Shown here piece by piece: positions 1 to 6,241 of a stretch of DNA of 6,288 nt. The first letter of the stretch is position 1. Each line of letters starts with the position of its first letter. A program made the position numbers and the translations under genes. The notes under the pieces are model-generated. The model ran no database searches. It was not told the origin of the DNA and was given only the letters and a program-made list of their open reading frames with translations. Location of the stretch: contig CAMGCN010000065.1 of NCBI GenBank assembly GCA_946040935.1, positions 1 through 6,288 of the forward strand. Direction: 5' to 3'. The DNA comes from an uncultured Clostridia bacterium (GTDB lineage: Bacteria > Bacillota > Clostridia > Oscillospirales > CAG-272).

Positions 1-1
1 A

Positions 2-439
2 CTCAAAGATGTTCACGAGCGTGCGGCGGCAGAGCTTTCCCGTCTTACTCTTGAAAAACGTAAGGAGTATTTATCCGTGCGTGACGATGTCACCGAAAAG
101 ACGGTCAGCCGCACGAAAGAGATGCTCGTCGCCTTTACCCGTGAGGAAAGATACGCCGATTTTATGTACAGTAAGGCGAAAGCCGCGGCGTCTGATTTGG
201 GTACTCACTTTACGATATACTTAAAAGAACAGGATTTGCCCTTGGCGGAAGGCTTGAAAAAAGCGGCAGGCGATTTGTGTGACGGAGTCTTTGCCGACGA
301 GGGGATAGAAATAGGCGGTCTGCTTGCCCGTTCCGCGACGGGCGGTATGGTAATAGACGATACACTTGACGAGGGGCTTGCCGAAAGCCGAAAAGAGCTT
401 ATGCTCCTTATGGCAAAGTATGTAAGAGTGGACGAATAA
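2..439 (+). CDS. atpE: V-type ATP synthase subunit E, C-terminal part (5' end cut by window edge)
   Basis: Subunit E is part of the peripheral stalk (stator) of the rotary V/A-type ATPase. It ties the A/B catalytic head to the membrane sector so that the head does not spin with the rotor. The frame is open from base 2 with no stop upstream, and 145 residues are visible. Family members are about 200 residues, so roughly 50 N-terminal residues, mostly the long stalk helix, are missing. The visible part begins with a charged helix rich in Lys, Glu and Arg. It ends in the C-terminal globular domain with the family pattern GI-EIGGLLARS...GGMVIDDTLDEGL-ES-KEL. A GTG at 77 could be mistaken for a start, but the frame continues upstream in the same helical style, so it is internal. 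The stop lies 1 nt before the subunit A start, which supports co-transcription. The assignment rests on the C-terminal motif plus the position directly before subunit A. Confidence 0.88.
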   Translation, partial: LKDVHERAAAELSRLTLEKRKEYLSVRDDVTEKTVSRTKEMLVAFTREERYADFMYSKAKAAASDLGTHFTIYLKEQDLPLAEGLKKAAGDLCDGVFADEGIEIGGLLARSATGGMVIDDTLDEGLAESRKELMLLMAKYVRVDE

Positions 440-440
440 C

Positions 441-2216
441 ATGACAGAAGAAATGAAAATACAGGGAATAAACGGACCGGTCGTAACCTTGCCGGGCAAG
501 ACGGGACTTTCCATGTCCGAGACGGTTTATGTCGGACATAAGCGCCTGATAGGCGAGGTTATAGCCATAACCGATGAGAAGACTACCGTTCAGGTGTACG
601 AGTCAACGACTATGCTCAAACCCGGAGAGCCTGTTTTCGGTACGGGATATCCCATGCGTTGTATGCTCGCACCCGGTCTTCTTTCGGGAATATACGACGG
701 TATAGGAAGACCCCTTGATAAAATAGAGGAACAGAGCGGAGCTTTTATCGGCTCGGGCGCGGATATACCTACTGTCGACTGTGAGAAGAAGTGGAATATA
801 ACCGTTAAAGTCAAAGTGGGCGACGCGGTCAAGGCAGGTACGGTTTATGCCGTATGCCCCGAGACGCAGTCGATAGAGCACCGCATGATTGTACCTGTTT
901 CTGTTTCGGGTACGGTAGTGCGCGTCGCAGACGACGGAGAGCACACGGTGCTTGACGAGCTTATAGCGGTTAAGACGGAAAAGGGAGAGGTGTCCTTAAA
1001 TTCCGTTACCTATCAGCCGATAAGAGAGCCGAGGGCAGTTTCCGAAAGAATGCTCTCAAACGAGCCTCTTATCACGGGACAGAGAATAATAGACACTATG
1101 TTTCCCATAGCAAAAGGGGGAGCCGCGGCTATACCGGGCGGTTTCGGAACGGGAAAAACAATGCTTCAGCACCAGTTTGCAAAATGGTCTGACGCAGATA
1201 TAATAGTTTATATAGGCTGCGGTGAGCGCGGAAACGAGATGACGCAGGTGCTCACCGAGTTCTCTGAGCTTATCGACCCGAAAACGGGAAGAAGTATGCT
1301 CGAGAGAACGGTGCTTATAGCAAACACATCTAACATGCCCGTTGCGGCGCGCGAGGCGTCAATATATACGGGTGTGACAATAGCCGAGTATTACCGAGAT
1401 ATGGGCTATGATGTGGCTGTCATGGCGGACTCGACCTCGCGCTGGGCGGAGGCCTTGCGTGAGATTTCCGGACGTCTTGAGGAAATGCCGGCAGAGGAGG
1501 GCTTCCCCGCATACCTGCCCTCCCGCCTTTCGGCGTTTTATGAGAGGGCGGGATATATCAGGACTCTTTCGGGCGATATGGCGTCGGTCACAATCATCGG
1601 CGCGGTCTCGCCACAGGGCAACGACTTTTCCGAGCCTGTAACTCAAAATACAAAACGCTTTATTCGCTGTTTTTGGGCGCTCGACAAATCTCTTGCTTAC
1701 GCGCGCCATTACCCCTCGGTAAACTGGATAAACTCGTACAGCGAGTATCAGAACGATTTGTTTTATTGGTTTGATAATAATGTAGCGCCCGATTTTTCTG
1801 CGCTTAGGATACGTCTGGGAGCTATTCTCCAGGAAGAGGACAGACTTATGGAGATAGTTAAGCTTATCGGCGGAGACCTTCTCGCAAACGACCAGAAGCT
1901 TACTTTGGAAATTGCGAAATGTATTCGTGTGGGCTTCTTACAGCAAAATGCTTTTGTCCCGGCAGATGCTTATGTAACTATAAAGAAGCAATATCTTATG
2001 ATGAAGGCGATAATCGGAACATACGACCGTGCGGCAGGACTCACCAAAGAGCAGATTCCTGTTTCGGTAATAGCGAAAACGGGTGTTTTCGAGAGACTTA
2101 CAAAGCTGAAGTTTGAGCTTACAAGCGACGATGAGGCGCAAGCAAACAAGATTACGGATGAGATTTCGGGTGCTCTTGACGCGCTTGAAGCGTCTTATTC
2201 CGGGGAGGATAAATGA
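441..2216 (+). CDS. atpA: V-type ATP synthase catalytic subunit A
   Basis: This is the nucleotide-hydrolysing or -synthesising subunit of the cytoplasmic A3B3 head. It has 591 residues, the usual family length. Domains in order are an N-terminal beta barrel (about 1-70), the A-subunit-specific bulge insertion (about 113-190), the RecA-like nucleotide-binding domain (about 195-430) and a C-terminal helical domain. Visible key motifs are the P-loop GGFGTGKT (233-240, Lys239), the catalytic glutamate in GCGERGNEMT (Glu262, followed by Arg263), NTSNMPVAAREAS (295-307), Walker-B-type VMADSTSRWAEALREISGR (327-345) and SEPVTQNT (397-404). The P-loop reads GGFGTGKT rather than the common GPFGSGKT or GPFGAGKT, but it still fits GxxxxGK[ST]. 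All catalytic residues appear intact. The ATG at 441 has only a weak purine-rich site upstream (AAGAGTGG) and may rely on coupling to the preceding stop. An ATG at 453 (MKIQGINGPVV) is a plausible alternative start. The gene overlaps the B gene by 4 nt. Confidence 0.98.
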   Translation: MTEEMKIQGINGPVVTLPGKTGLSMSETVYVGHKRLIGEVIAITDEKTTVQVYESTTMLKPGEPVFGTGYPMRCMLAPGLLSGIYDGIGRPLDKIEEQSGAFIGSGADIPTVDCEKKWNITVKVKVGDAVKAGTVYAVCPETQSIEHRMIVPVSVSGTVVRVADDGEHTVLDELIAVKTEKGEVSLNSVTYQPIREPRAVSERMLSNEPLITGQRIIDTMFPIAKGGAAAIPGGFGTGKTMLQHQFAKWSDADIIVYIGCGERGNEMTQVLTEFSELIDPKTGRSMLERTVLIANTSNMPVAAREASIYTGVTIAEYYRDMGYDVAVMADSTSRWAEALREISGRLEEMPAEEGFPAYLPSRLSAFYERAGYIRTLSGDMASVTIIGAVSPQGNDFSEPVTQNTKRFIRCFWALDKSLAYARHYPSVNWINSYSEYQNDLFYWFDNNVAPDFSALRIRLGAILQEEDRLMEIVKLIGGDLLANDQKLTLEIAKCIRVGFLQQNAFVPADAYVTIKKQYLMMKAIIGTYDRAAGLTKEQIPVSVIAKTGVFERLTKLKFELTSDDEAQANKITDEISGALDALEASYSGEDK

Positions 2217-3574
2217 GTATAGAATTTGTCGGACTGCGTGAAATAAACGGCCCTCTTATAGTGCTTGACGGAGTTCGCGGCGCAGGCTACGGCGAGCTTG
2301 TAAAAATAAAGGTCGGAGGTTCCGAGCGCCTCGGAAAGATAATCACCATCGACGGCGAAAGGGTAGTGGTACAGGTTTTCGAGGGAACGGCAGGCATTTC
2401 TCTTGAAAATACGGGTACGGTACTCACGGGGAGCCCCATGGAAATTTCCCTCGGCAAAAGTATGCTCGGACGGGTATTTGACGGAGTAGGCAGACCTATC
2501 GACGGTTACGGCGAGATATATCCCGAGAAGAAACTTGATATAGACGGCCTCGCCATAAATCCCGTTGCACGCGATTACCCGCACGATTATATAGGAACGG
2601 GCATTTCCTCTATCGACGGACTCGCTACCCTTATAAAGGGACAGAAGCTGCCCATATTCTCGGGCGCGGGAATGCCTCACAACGAGCTTGCCGTGCAGAT
2701 AGCGCGTCAGGCTAATATCACAAACGGCGACTATTGTATTGTTTTTGCCGCAATGGGTGTTAAAAACGACGTTGCGGATTATTTCCGCCGTTCATTTGAA
2801 GAAACGGGTGCGCTCTCCCGTACCGTCATGTTTTTGAATCTGGCGTCAGATCCTATAACCGAGAGGATAACCACTCCCCGCTGTGCTCTCACAACGGCCG
2901 AGTTCCTCGCCTTTGAAAAGGGAATGGACGTCCTCGTCATAATGACGGATATGACCGCATATGCAGAGGCTCTGCGTGAGGTTTCGTCCGCCATGGGCGA
3001 GATTCCGGGCAGAAAAGGCTACCCCGGATACCTGTATTCCGACCTTGCGTCGCTTTATGAAAGAGCAGGTAAGATAAAGGGCATGCCGGGTTCTGTCACA
3101 CAGATACCCATTCTCACTATGCCGAACGACGACATCACACATCCTGTACCAGACCTTACAGGATATATCACCGAGGGGCAGATAGTCCTCGACCGTTCGC
3201 TTCACGGCGCGGGCGTATATCCTCCGGTTTCGGTGCTTATGTCTCTTTCCCGTCTTATGAAGGACGGTATAGGAGAGGAGTACACAAGAGACGACCATAA
3301 GGCGCTTTCAAACCAGCTTTACGCTTCCTATGCCAAGGCGCAGGAGGCACGCTCGCTTGCGAGCGTTGTCGGTGAGGAGGACCTCTCTGACGAGGACAAA
3401 CAATATCTTTCTTTCGCCAAGCTTTTTGAGAAGAGGTTCATCGCACAACAGCGCGCGGAGTCCCGTTCCATGGACGAAACGCTCGACCTCGGTTGGGAGA
3501 TTTTGCGTACGCTTCCGCGTAATCTTCTCGACAGAATAGATGACGAAACGCTGGATAAATACTATAAGGAATAA
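2213..3574 (+). CDS. atpB: V-type ATP synthase subunit B (non-catalytic head subunit)
   Basis: Subunit B alternates with A in the ATPase head and completes each active site from the neighbouring subunit. The 453 residues are normal for the family. The N-terminal barrel starts EFVGLREINGPLIVLDG, followed by LGRVFDGVGRPIDG (85-98). In place of a P-loop there is the degenerate family signature SGAGMPHNELA (150-160), which marks B rather than A. Further family motifs are TDMTAYAEALREVS (245-258), YPGYLYSDLASLYERAG (270-286) and the VLMSLSRLMKDGIG segment, in which Arg347 corresponds to the arginine finger known from related B subunits. The start ATG overlaps the stop of subunit A (ATGA) and is preceded by a good GGGGAGG site ending 4 nt upstream. 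Translational coupling is therefore likely, as expected for 1:1 stoichiometry. I see no truncation or missing key residue. Confidence 0.98.
   Translation: MSIEFVGLREINGPLIVLDGVRGAGYGELVKIKVGGSERLGKIITIDGERVVVQVFEGTAGISLENTGTVLTGSPMEISLGKSMLGRVFDGVGRPIDGYGEIYPEKKLDIDGLAINPVARDYPHDYIGTGISSIDGLATLIKGQKLPIFSGAGMPHNELAVQIARQANITNGDYCIVFAAMGVKNDVADYFRRSFEETGALSRTVMFLNLASDPITERITTPRCALTTAEFLAFEKGMDVLVIMTDMTAYAEALREVSSAMGEIPGRKGYPGYLYSDLASLYERAGKIKGMPGSVTQIPILTMPNDDITHPVPDLTGYITEGQIVLDRSLHGAGVYPPVSVLMSLSRLMKDGIGEEYTRDDHKALSNQLYASYAKAQEARSLASVVGEEDLSDEDKQYLSFAKLFEKRFIAQQRAESRSMDETLDLGWEILRTLPRNLLDRIDDETLDKYYKE
3349..3366. repeat. Perfect 8-bp inverted repeat with CTTG-type loop inside subunit B gene
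   Basis: The arms ACGCTCGC (3349-3356) and GCGAGCGT (3359-3366) are perfect reverse complements separated by TT. In RNA this would fold as a 7-bp GC-rich stem closed by a CUUG tetraloop, a loop type known to be stable. It lies in-frame within codons for EARSLASVV of subunit B. No T-run follows, so it is not an intrinsic terminator. A role is not shown. It may be chance arising from Ala/Arg/Ser codons. Confidence 0.5.
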
Positions 3575-3576
3575 AA

Positions 3577-4194
3577 ATGGCAACTGTTTTTCCGACGAAA
3601 AGCAATCTTATACAGACAAAGAAGTCGCTTATGCTTGCGTCTCTCGGCTACGATCTTCTCGACCGCAAAAGGATTATCATGATGCGCGAGATGATGAAGA
3701 TGATAGATCGGGTGAACGAGGTGCAGTCCCGTATAAAAACGACCTATTCACGCGCTTATGCGGCGCTCGAGAGGGCAAATGTCTCCTGCGGACAGCGTAC
3801 TGTCATGGCCGTCGTTTCGGGAATACCCGAACGGGGCGGCATAGGGGTGCGTTACCGCAGTGTTATGGGGATAGAAATTCCCGAGATAACAAAAGAGCCC
3901 CGTCCTGCTCTTCCGCCTTACGGAATGCACGACACCGACGAGTCGTTTGACGAGGCGTATACCGCGTTTTGCGAGGTGAGAGAGCTTATCTGCGAAATGG
4001 CGCAGATAGAGAGCGGCGTTTACAGACTTGCAAAGGCTGTAAAGCAGACTCAAAAAAGGGCAAACGCCCTTAAAAATGTTGTCATACCGCGCCTTTCCGA
4101 AACGGAAAAGTATATTCGCGATTACCTCGAGGAAAAAGAACGCGAGGAGTTCACGTCACAAAAAGTTGTCAAAGGAAGAAAGAATGCAGATTAA
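3577..4194 (+). CDS. atpD: V-type ATP synthase subunit D (central rotor shaft)
   Basis: Subunit D forms the long coiled-coil axle that rotates inside the A3B3 head and couples ATP turnover to ion movement in the membrane sector. It has 205 residues, normal for the family (about 200-220). The N-terminal helix carries the signature PTKSNLIQTKKSL-LASLGYDLLDRKR (6-32) followed by a methionine-rich helix IIMMREMMKM. The C-terminal helix carries KQTQKRANALKNVVIPRL (156-173) and a charged, heptad-like tail. The middle part (about 75-120) is the short non-coiled-coil region. The start ATG is 2 nt after the subunit B stop, and its AAGGA site overlaps the last codons of B. The 3' end overlaps the next gene by 11 nt in another frame. 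Whether the enzyme pumps protons or sodium cannot be told, because the rotor-ring subunit is outside the window. Confidence 0.96.
   Translation: MATVFPTKSNLIQTKKSLMLASLGYDLLDRKRIIMMREMMKMIDRVNEVQSRIKTTYSRAYAALERANVSCGQRTVMAVVSGIPERGGIGVRYRSVMGIEIPEITKEPRPALPPYGMHDTDESFDEAYTAFCEVRELICEMAQIESGVYRLAKAVKQTQKRANALKNVVIPRLSETEKYIRDYLEEKEREEFTSQKVVKGRKNAD
4172..4178 (+). promoter_or_regulatory. Ribosome binding site that fixes the start of the PHP phosphatase gene
   Basis: AAGGAAG sits 5 nt before the ATG at 4184, inside the last codons of subunit D. The same frame is open back to an ATG at 4076, but that would add 36 lysine/arginine-rich residues ahead of the metal-binding HxH motif, which in this family lies within the first ten or so residues. 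The site and the domain layout agree on 4184. Confidence 0.75.
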
Positions 4195-4939
4195 AACAGA
4201 TACACATATTCATACTGTGACGAGCGTACACGCCCGGCCGACGGTAGAGGAATGTGCCGCCGCCGCAAAGAAGGCAGGACTCGAAGCCATAGCGATAACC
4301 GACCATTGCTCGCATAAAATGTCGCAATTTGACGAGTCGGTTAACGCGATACTCGCACAGGAAATTCCGCCTGTGATAAACGGAGTTCACATGATGCGCG
4401 GTGCGGAGATCGATCTTGTCGACTACAAGGGGCGTCTTTCCTTTTATAACGTGCCTTACGACAGCGAAAAAACTGCTCTCGACCGACTTTGCGAAAGTTG
4501 TGATATAATCATAGCCTCCCCTCATTTCCCGGCAGAGGACAGAGAGGGAAGCTATGAGGAGAGAACAAATATGTTTTTGGGCGCTGTCGCCGACAAGCGC
4601 GTTACAACAATAGGACATCCCGAAAGAACGTGGGGAGACTATGATATGACCGCCCTCGCAATAGCGGCGGCACAGAATCATACTTTCATTGAGTTAAACG
4701 CCACAAGCCTTTTAAGAGATTACAGAGACATAATAAAGGAACAGCTTTTGCTGTGTAAGAGTTTTTGCTGTCCGATTATCGTAAACAGCGACGCACACGA
4801 CGCACGCGTCATCGGAAGTTTCGGCGAGGTTTATACTCTTCTTTCGGAAATCGAATTTCCCGTTTCTCTCGTTGCGAATGCCGACTACAATAAGCTGAAA
4901 AAAGAACTTCAGATTCAGAAAGAGCTAAAAGGAAGATGA
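4184..4939 (+). CDS. PHP-domain metal-dependent phosphatase, YcdX type
   Basis: This is a cytoplasmic hydrolase of the polymerase-and-histidinol-phosphatase (PHP) superfamily with a single compact 251-residue domain. It shows the full set of residues expected for a trinuclear metal centre: His8 and His10 in TDTHIHT, His16 in TSVHAR, His41 in ITDHCSH, Glu75 in RGAEIDL, His114 in SPHFP, His145 in GHPERTW, and Asp203 plus His205 in NSDAHD. This spacing resembles the YcdX group more than histidinol phosphatase HisK or the DNA polymerase PHP domain. Members act on phosphate esters, but the natural substrate is unknown for most and cannot be read here. The start overlaps the end of the ATPase D gene by 11 nt and the stop overlaps the next gene by 4 nt, so it is very probably co-transcribed with the ATPase operon. 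A direct role in ATPase function is not implied. The fold call is firm; the substrate is open. Confidence 0.93.
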   Translation: MQIKTDTHIHTVTSVHARPTVEECAAAAKKAGLEAIAITDHCSHKMSQFDESVNAILAQEIPPVINGVHMMRGAEIDLVDYKGRLSFYNVPYDSEKTALDRLCESCDIIIASPHFPAEDREGSYEERTNMFLGAVADKRVTTIGHPERTWGDYDMTALAIAAAQNHTFIELNATSLLRDYRDIIKEQLLLCKSFCCPIIVNSDAHDARVIGSFGEVYTLLSEIEFPVSLVANADYNKLKKELQIQKELKGR

Positions 4940-5640
4940 TTTTACAGGGAACGCTCGTTAATATGGCGGCTGTCGCGATAGGCTGCGGCGCGGGGCTTGT
5001 TATCGGAAAGGGAATACCCGAGAGGGCGAGCGATAATCTGCAGAAAGGCCTCGGACTTTGTACGCTGTATATAGGAATTTCAGGCGCACTTGTCGATGTA
5101 CAGATACTTGCGGTCGTACTTTCAATGGCTGTAGGCGCGCTTATCGGAGGACTTGCCGATTTAGACGGCATGCTGTGCCGACTGGGCGACAGGATACAGG
5201 AAAAAATGAAGGTGGGCGGAAAATCGTCCGTTTCGGACGCGTTTGTCAGCGCGAGCTTGCTTTTCTGTGTGGGCGCCATGTCTATCGTCGGCTCAATACA
5301 GAGCGGACTCGGGGAGCACAGCACTATATATACAAAGTCGCTGCTCGACGGCGTAATGGCGGTGGTGTTTACCTCACGCCTCGGCTTCGGCGTGATATTC
5401 TCATGCGGAGCTATACTCGTATATCAGGGGTTTTTCGAGATTTTGGCGTCTGTCGTCGGTCCGTATATGACCGATCCGCTGACGGCGCTTATTGCCTGCG
5501 TCGGGTCGATAATCATCGCAGGTCTCGGACTCAACATGATAGGCGCGGCAAAAATAAAGGTGATGAATCTCGTTCCCGCGATATTCGTCGCAGTTCCTGT
5601 ATATTACTTATTTGAATGGATAGCAAAACTGAACGCATAG
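4936..5640 (+). CDS. DUF554 family integral membrane protein
   Basis: This 234-residue hydrophobic protein matches the usual length and layout of DUF554 (YdfK/YqgA-like) membrane proteins, whose function is not established. It opens with the family-typical MILQGTLVNMAAVAIGCGAGLVIGKGIPER, in which a first membrane segment (about 5-24) is followed by a charged GKxIPER turn. The conserved core is FVSASLLFCVGAMSIVGSIQ (103-122), followed by SLLDGVMAVVFTSRLGFGV. About six to seven membrane segments are visible (near 5-24, 37-52, 56-74, 103-122, 136-165, 184-203 and 210-229). The ATG overlaps the PHP gene's stop (ATGA), and an AAGGAAG sequence lies immediately before it with unusually tight spacing, so translational coupling is likely. 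An ATG at 4963 would remove the conserved N-terminus and is less likely. The stop codon lies within the terminator hairpin that ends the operon. A transport role is only a guess from topology. Confidence 0.92.
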   Translation: MILQGTLVNMAAVAIGCGAGLVIGKGIPERASDNLQKGLGLCTLYIGISGALVDVQILAVVLSMAVGALIGGLADLDGMLCRLGDRIQEKMKVGGKSSVSDAFVSASLLFCVGAMSIVGSIQSGLGEHSTIYTKSLLDGVMAVVFTSRLGFGVIFSCGAILVYQGFFEILASVVGPYMTDPLTALIACVGSIIIAGLGLNMIGAAKIKVMNLVPAIFVAVPVYYLFEWIAKLNA

Positions 5641-5676
5641 AAACGCCGCAGTAAGCGAATCATGCGTTCGTTTTTT
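5631..5676 (+). terminator. Rho-independent terminator overlapping the end of the DUF554 gene
   Basis: GAACGCAT (5631-5638) pairs perfectly with ATGCGTTC (5662-5669), and TTTTTT follows at 5671-5676. The 23-nt loop can form an extra small stem (CGC 5644-5646 with GCG 5655-5657). The 5' arm contains the final DUF554 codons and the first base of its TAG stop, so terminating ribosomes could cover it. It separates the ATPase-PHP-DUF554 unit from the SPFH gene. Confidence 0.75.
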
Positions 5677-5719
5677 ATAAATAATTCTATTCCCGGAAAG
5701 CTTTGTTCACTTTTTGTAG

Positions 5720-5744
5720 GATAATTTGAGATAATTGTTCAAAT
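5720..5744. repeat. AT-rich direct and inverted repeats upstream of the SPFH promoter
   Basis: GATAATT occurs at 5720-5726 and again at 5730-5736, exactly 10 bp apart (about one helical turn). ATTTGA (5724-5729) and TCAAAT (5739-5744) form a 6-bp inverted repeat. TTGTTCA is also repeated at 5703-5709 and 5735-5741. The block lies 16-40 bp ahead of the -35 box, where an activator site or an AT-rich UP-like element could sit. In AT-rich DNA such matches also occur by chance, so the functional reading is weak. Confidence 0.25.
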
Positions 5745-5759
5745 ATTGAAATAATAATG

Positions 5760-5789
5760 TTTACAAGGGGATTTTTACTGTGTTATAAT
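5760..5789 (+). promoter_or_regulatory. Sigma-A-type promoter for the SPFH gene
   Basis: The -35 box is TTTACA (5760-5765) and the -10 box is a perfect TATAAT (5784-5789), separated by 18 bp. A TG at 5781-5782 makes an extended -10 element. Transcription would start near 5796, giving a leader of about 53 nt. That leader holds a small GCGG/CCGC hairpin with an A6 loop (5806-5819) and then the AAGGAGG ribosome binding site (5837-5843), 5 nt ahead of the ATG at 5849. The promoter lies downstream of the operon terminator, so the SPFH gene is likely transcribed independently. Confidence 0.8.
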
Positions 5790-5848
5790 ATCACTACAAG
5801 ACAGCGCGGAAAAAACCGCATAAATATGAATATAACAAGGAGGAAATA

Positions 5849-6241
5849 ATGTTATTCGTTTTTTTGGCAGTTGTGGCGCTTGTGATACTCTTCATTCTCT
5901 GCAACATGAAGATAGTACCGCAGGCTCACGAGTATATTATCGAATTTCTCGGTAAATACAAGACTACATGGGGAGCAGGTTTTCATGTTTTGATACCTTT
6001 TTTTGAAAGGGTTGCAAAAAAGATAACTCTCAAAGAGCAGGTGCTTGACTCACCCCCTCAGCCGGTTATCACGAAAGATAACGTAACCATGCAGATAGAC
6101 ACGGTCGTTTATTTCAAGATTTTCGACTCAAAGCTCTACACCTACGGCGCAGTCAACCCGATAAGCGCGCTTGAAAATCTTACGGCGACAACTCTTCGTA
6201 ATATTGTCGGTGAGCTTGAACTCGACGGAACCCTTACCAGC
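5849..6241 (+). CDS. SPFH/band 7 (stomatin/prohibitin-like) membrane protein, 3' end missing
   Basis: This is the N-terminal 131 residues of a membrane-anchored SPFH-domain protein. The family forms large oligomeric membrane assemblies, often linked to membrane quality control and protease partners. One N-terminal hydrophobic segment (about 2-19) is followed directly by the band 7 domain: IVPQAHEYIIEFLGKY (22-37), the GxGFHxLIPF turn (42-51), a KITLKEQVLDSPPQPVITKDNVTMQIDTVVYFKI strand pair, and NPISALENLTATTLRNIVGELELDGTLTS. That last motif normally continues with Arg and the rest of the domain. Full-length relatives are around 300 residues, so more than half is absent. The cause is not a mutation: bases from 6242 on are sequencing adapter, and the open frame through them to the window end is spurious. 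The start is set by AAGGAGG 5 nt upstream of ATG. Resemblance to QmcA-type stomatin-like proteins is inferred from the N-terminal half only. Confidence 0.92.

Noticed and set aside
77..439. A complete short gene starting at the GTG at 77
   Set aside because: The frame is open to the window edge and the upstream residues continue the charged stalk helix of subunit E; the gene is cut by the edge.
2195..2680. Minus-strand open frame of 161 codons opposite subunit B
   Set aside because: It runs antisense to a clear, conserved gene, resembles no family I know, and is rich in Tyr/Arg/Ser as expected for a mirror frame.
4076..4183. A 36-residue N-terminal extension of the PHP protein starting at the upstream ATG
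   Set aside because: It lies wholly inside subunit D in another frame, is unusually basic, has no good ribosome binding site, and would push the metal-binding HxH motif away from its usual N-terminal position. The ATG at 4184 with AAGGAAG fits better.
4169..4681. Minus-strand open frame of 170 codons opposite the PHP gene
   Set aside because: The plus strand carries all the metal ligands of a PHP enzyme; the antisense frame is low in recognisable structure and Cys/Arg-rich, typical of a shadow.
4809..5324. Minus-strand open frame of 171 codons opposite the PHP/DUF554 junction
   Set aside because: It spans the boundary of two well-supported plus-strand genes and has Ser/Pro-rich composition typical of an antisense frame.
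5058..5615. Plus-strand open frame of 185 codons inside the DUF554 gene
   Set aside because: It is extremely Arg/Cys-rich and lies in another frame of a recognisable membrane protein family; no ribosome binding site was seen.
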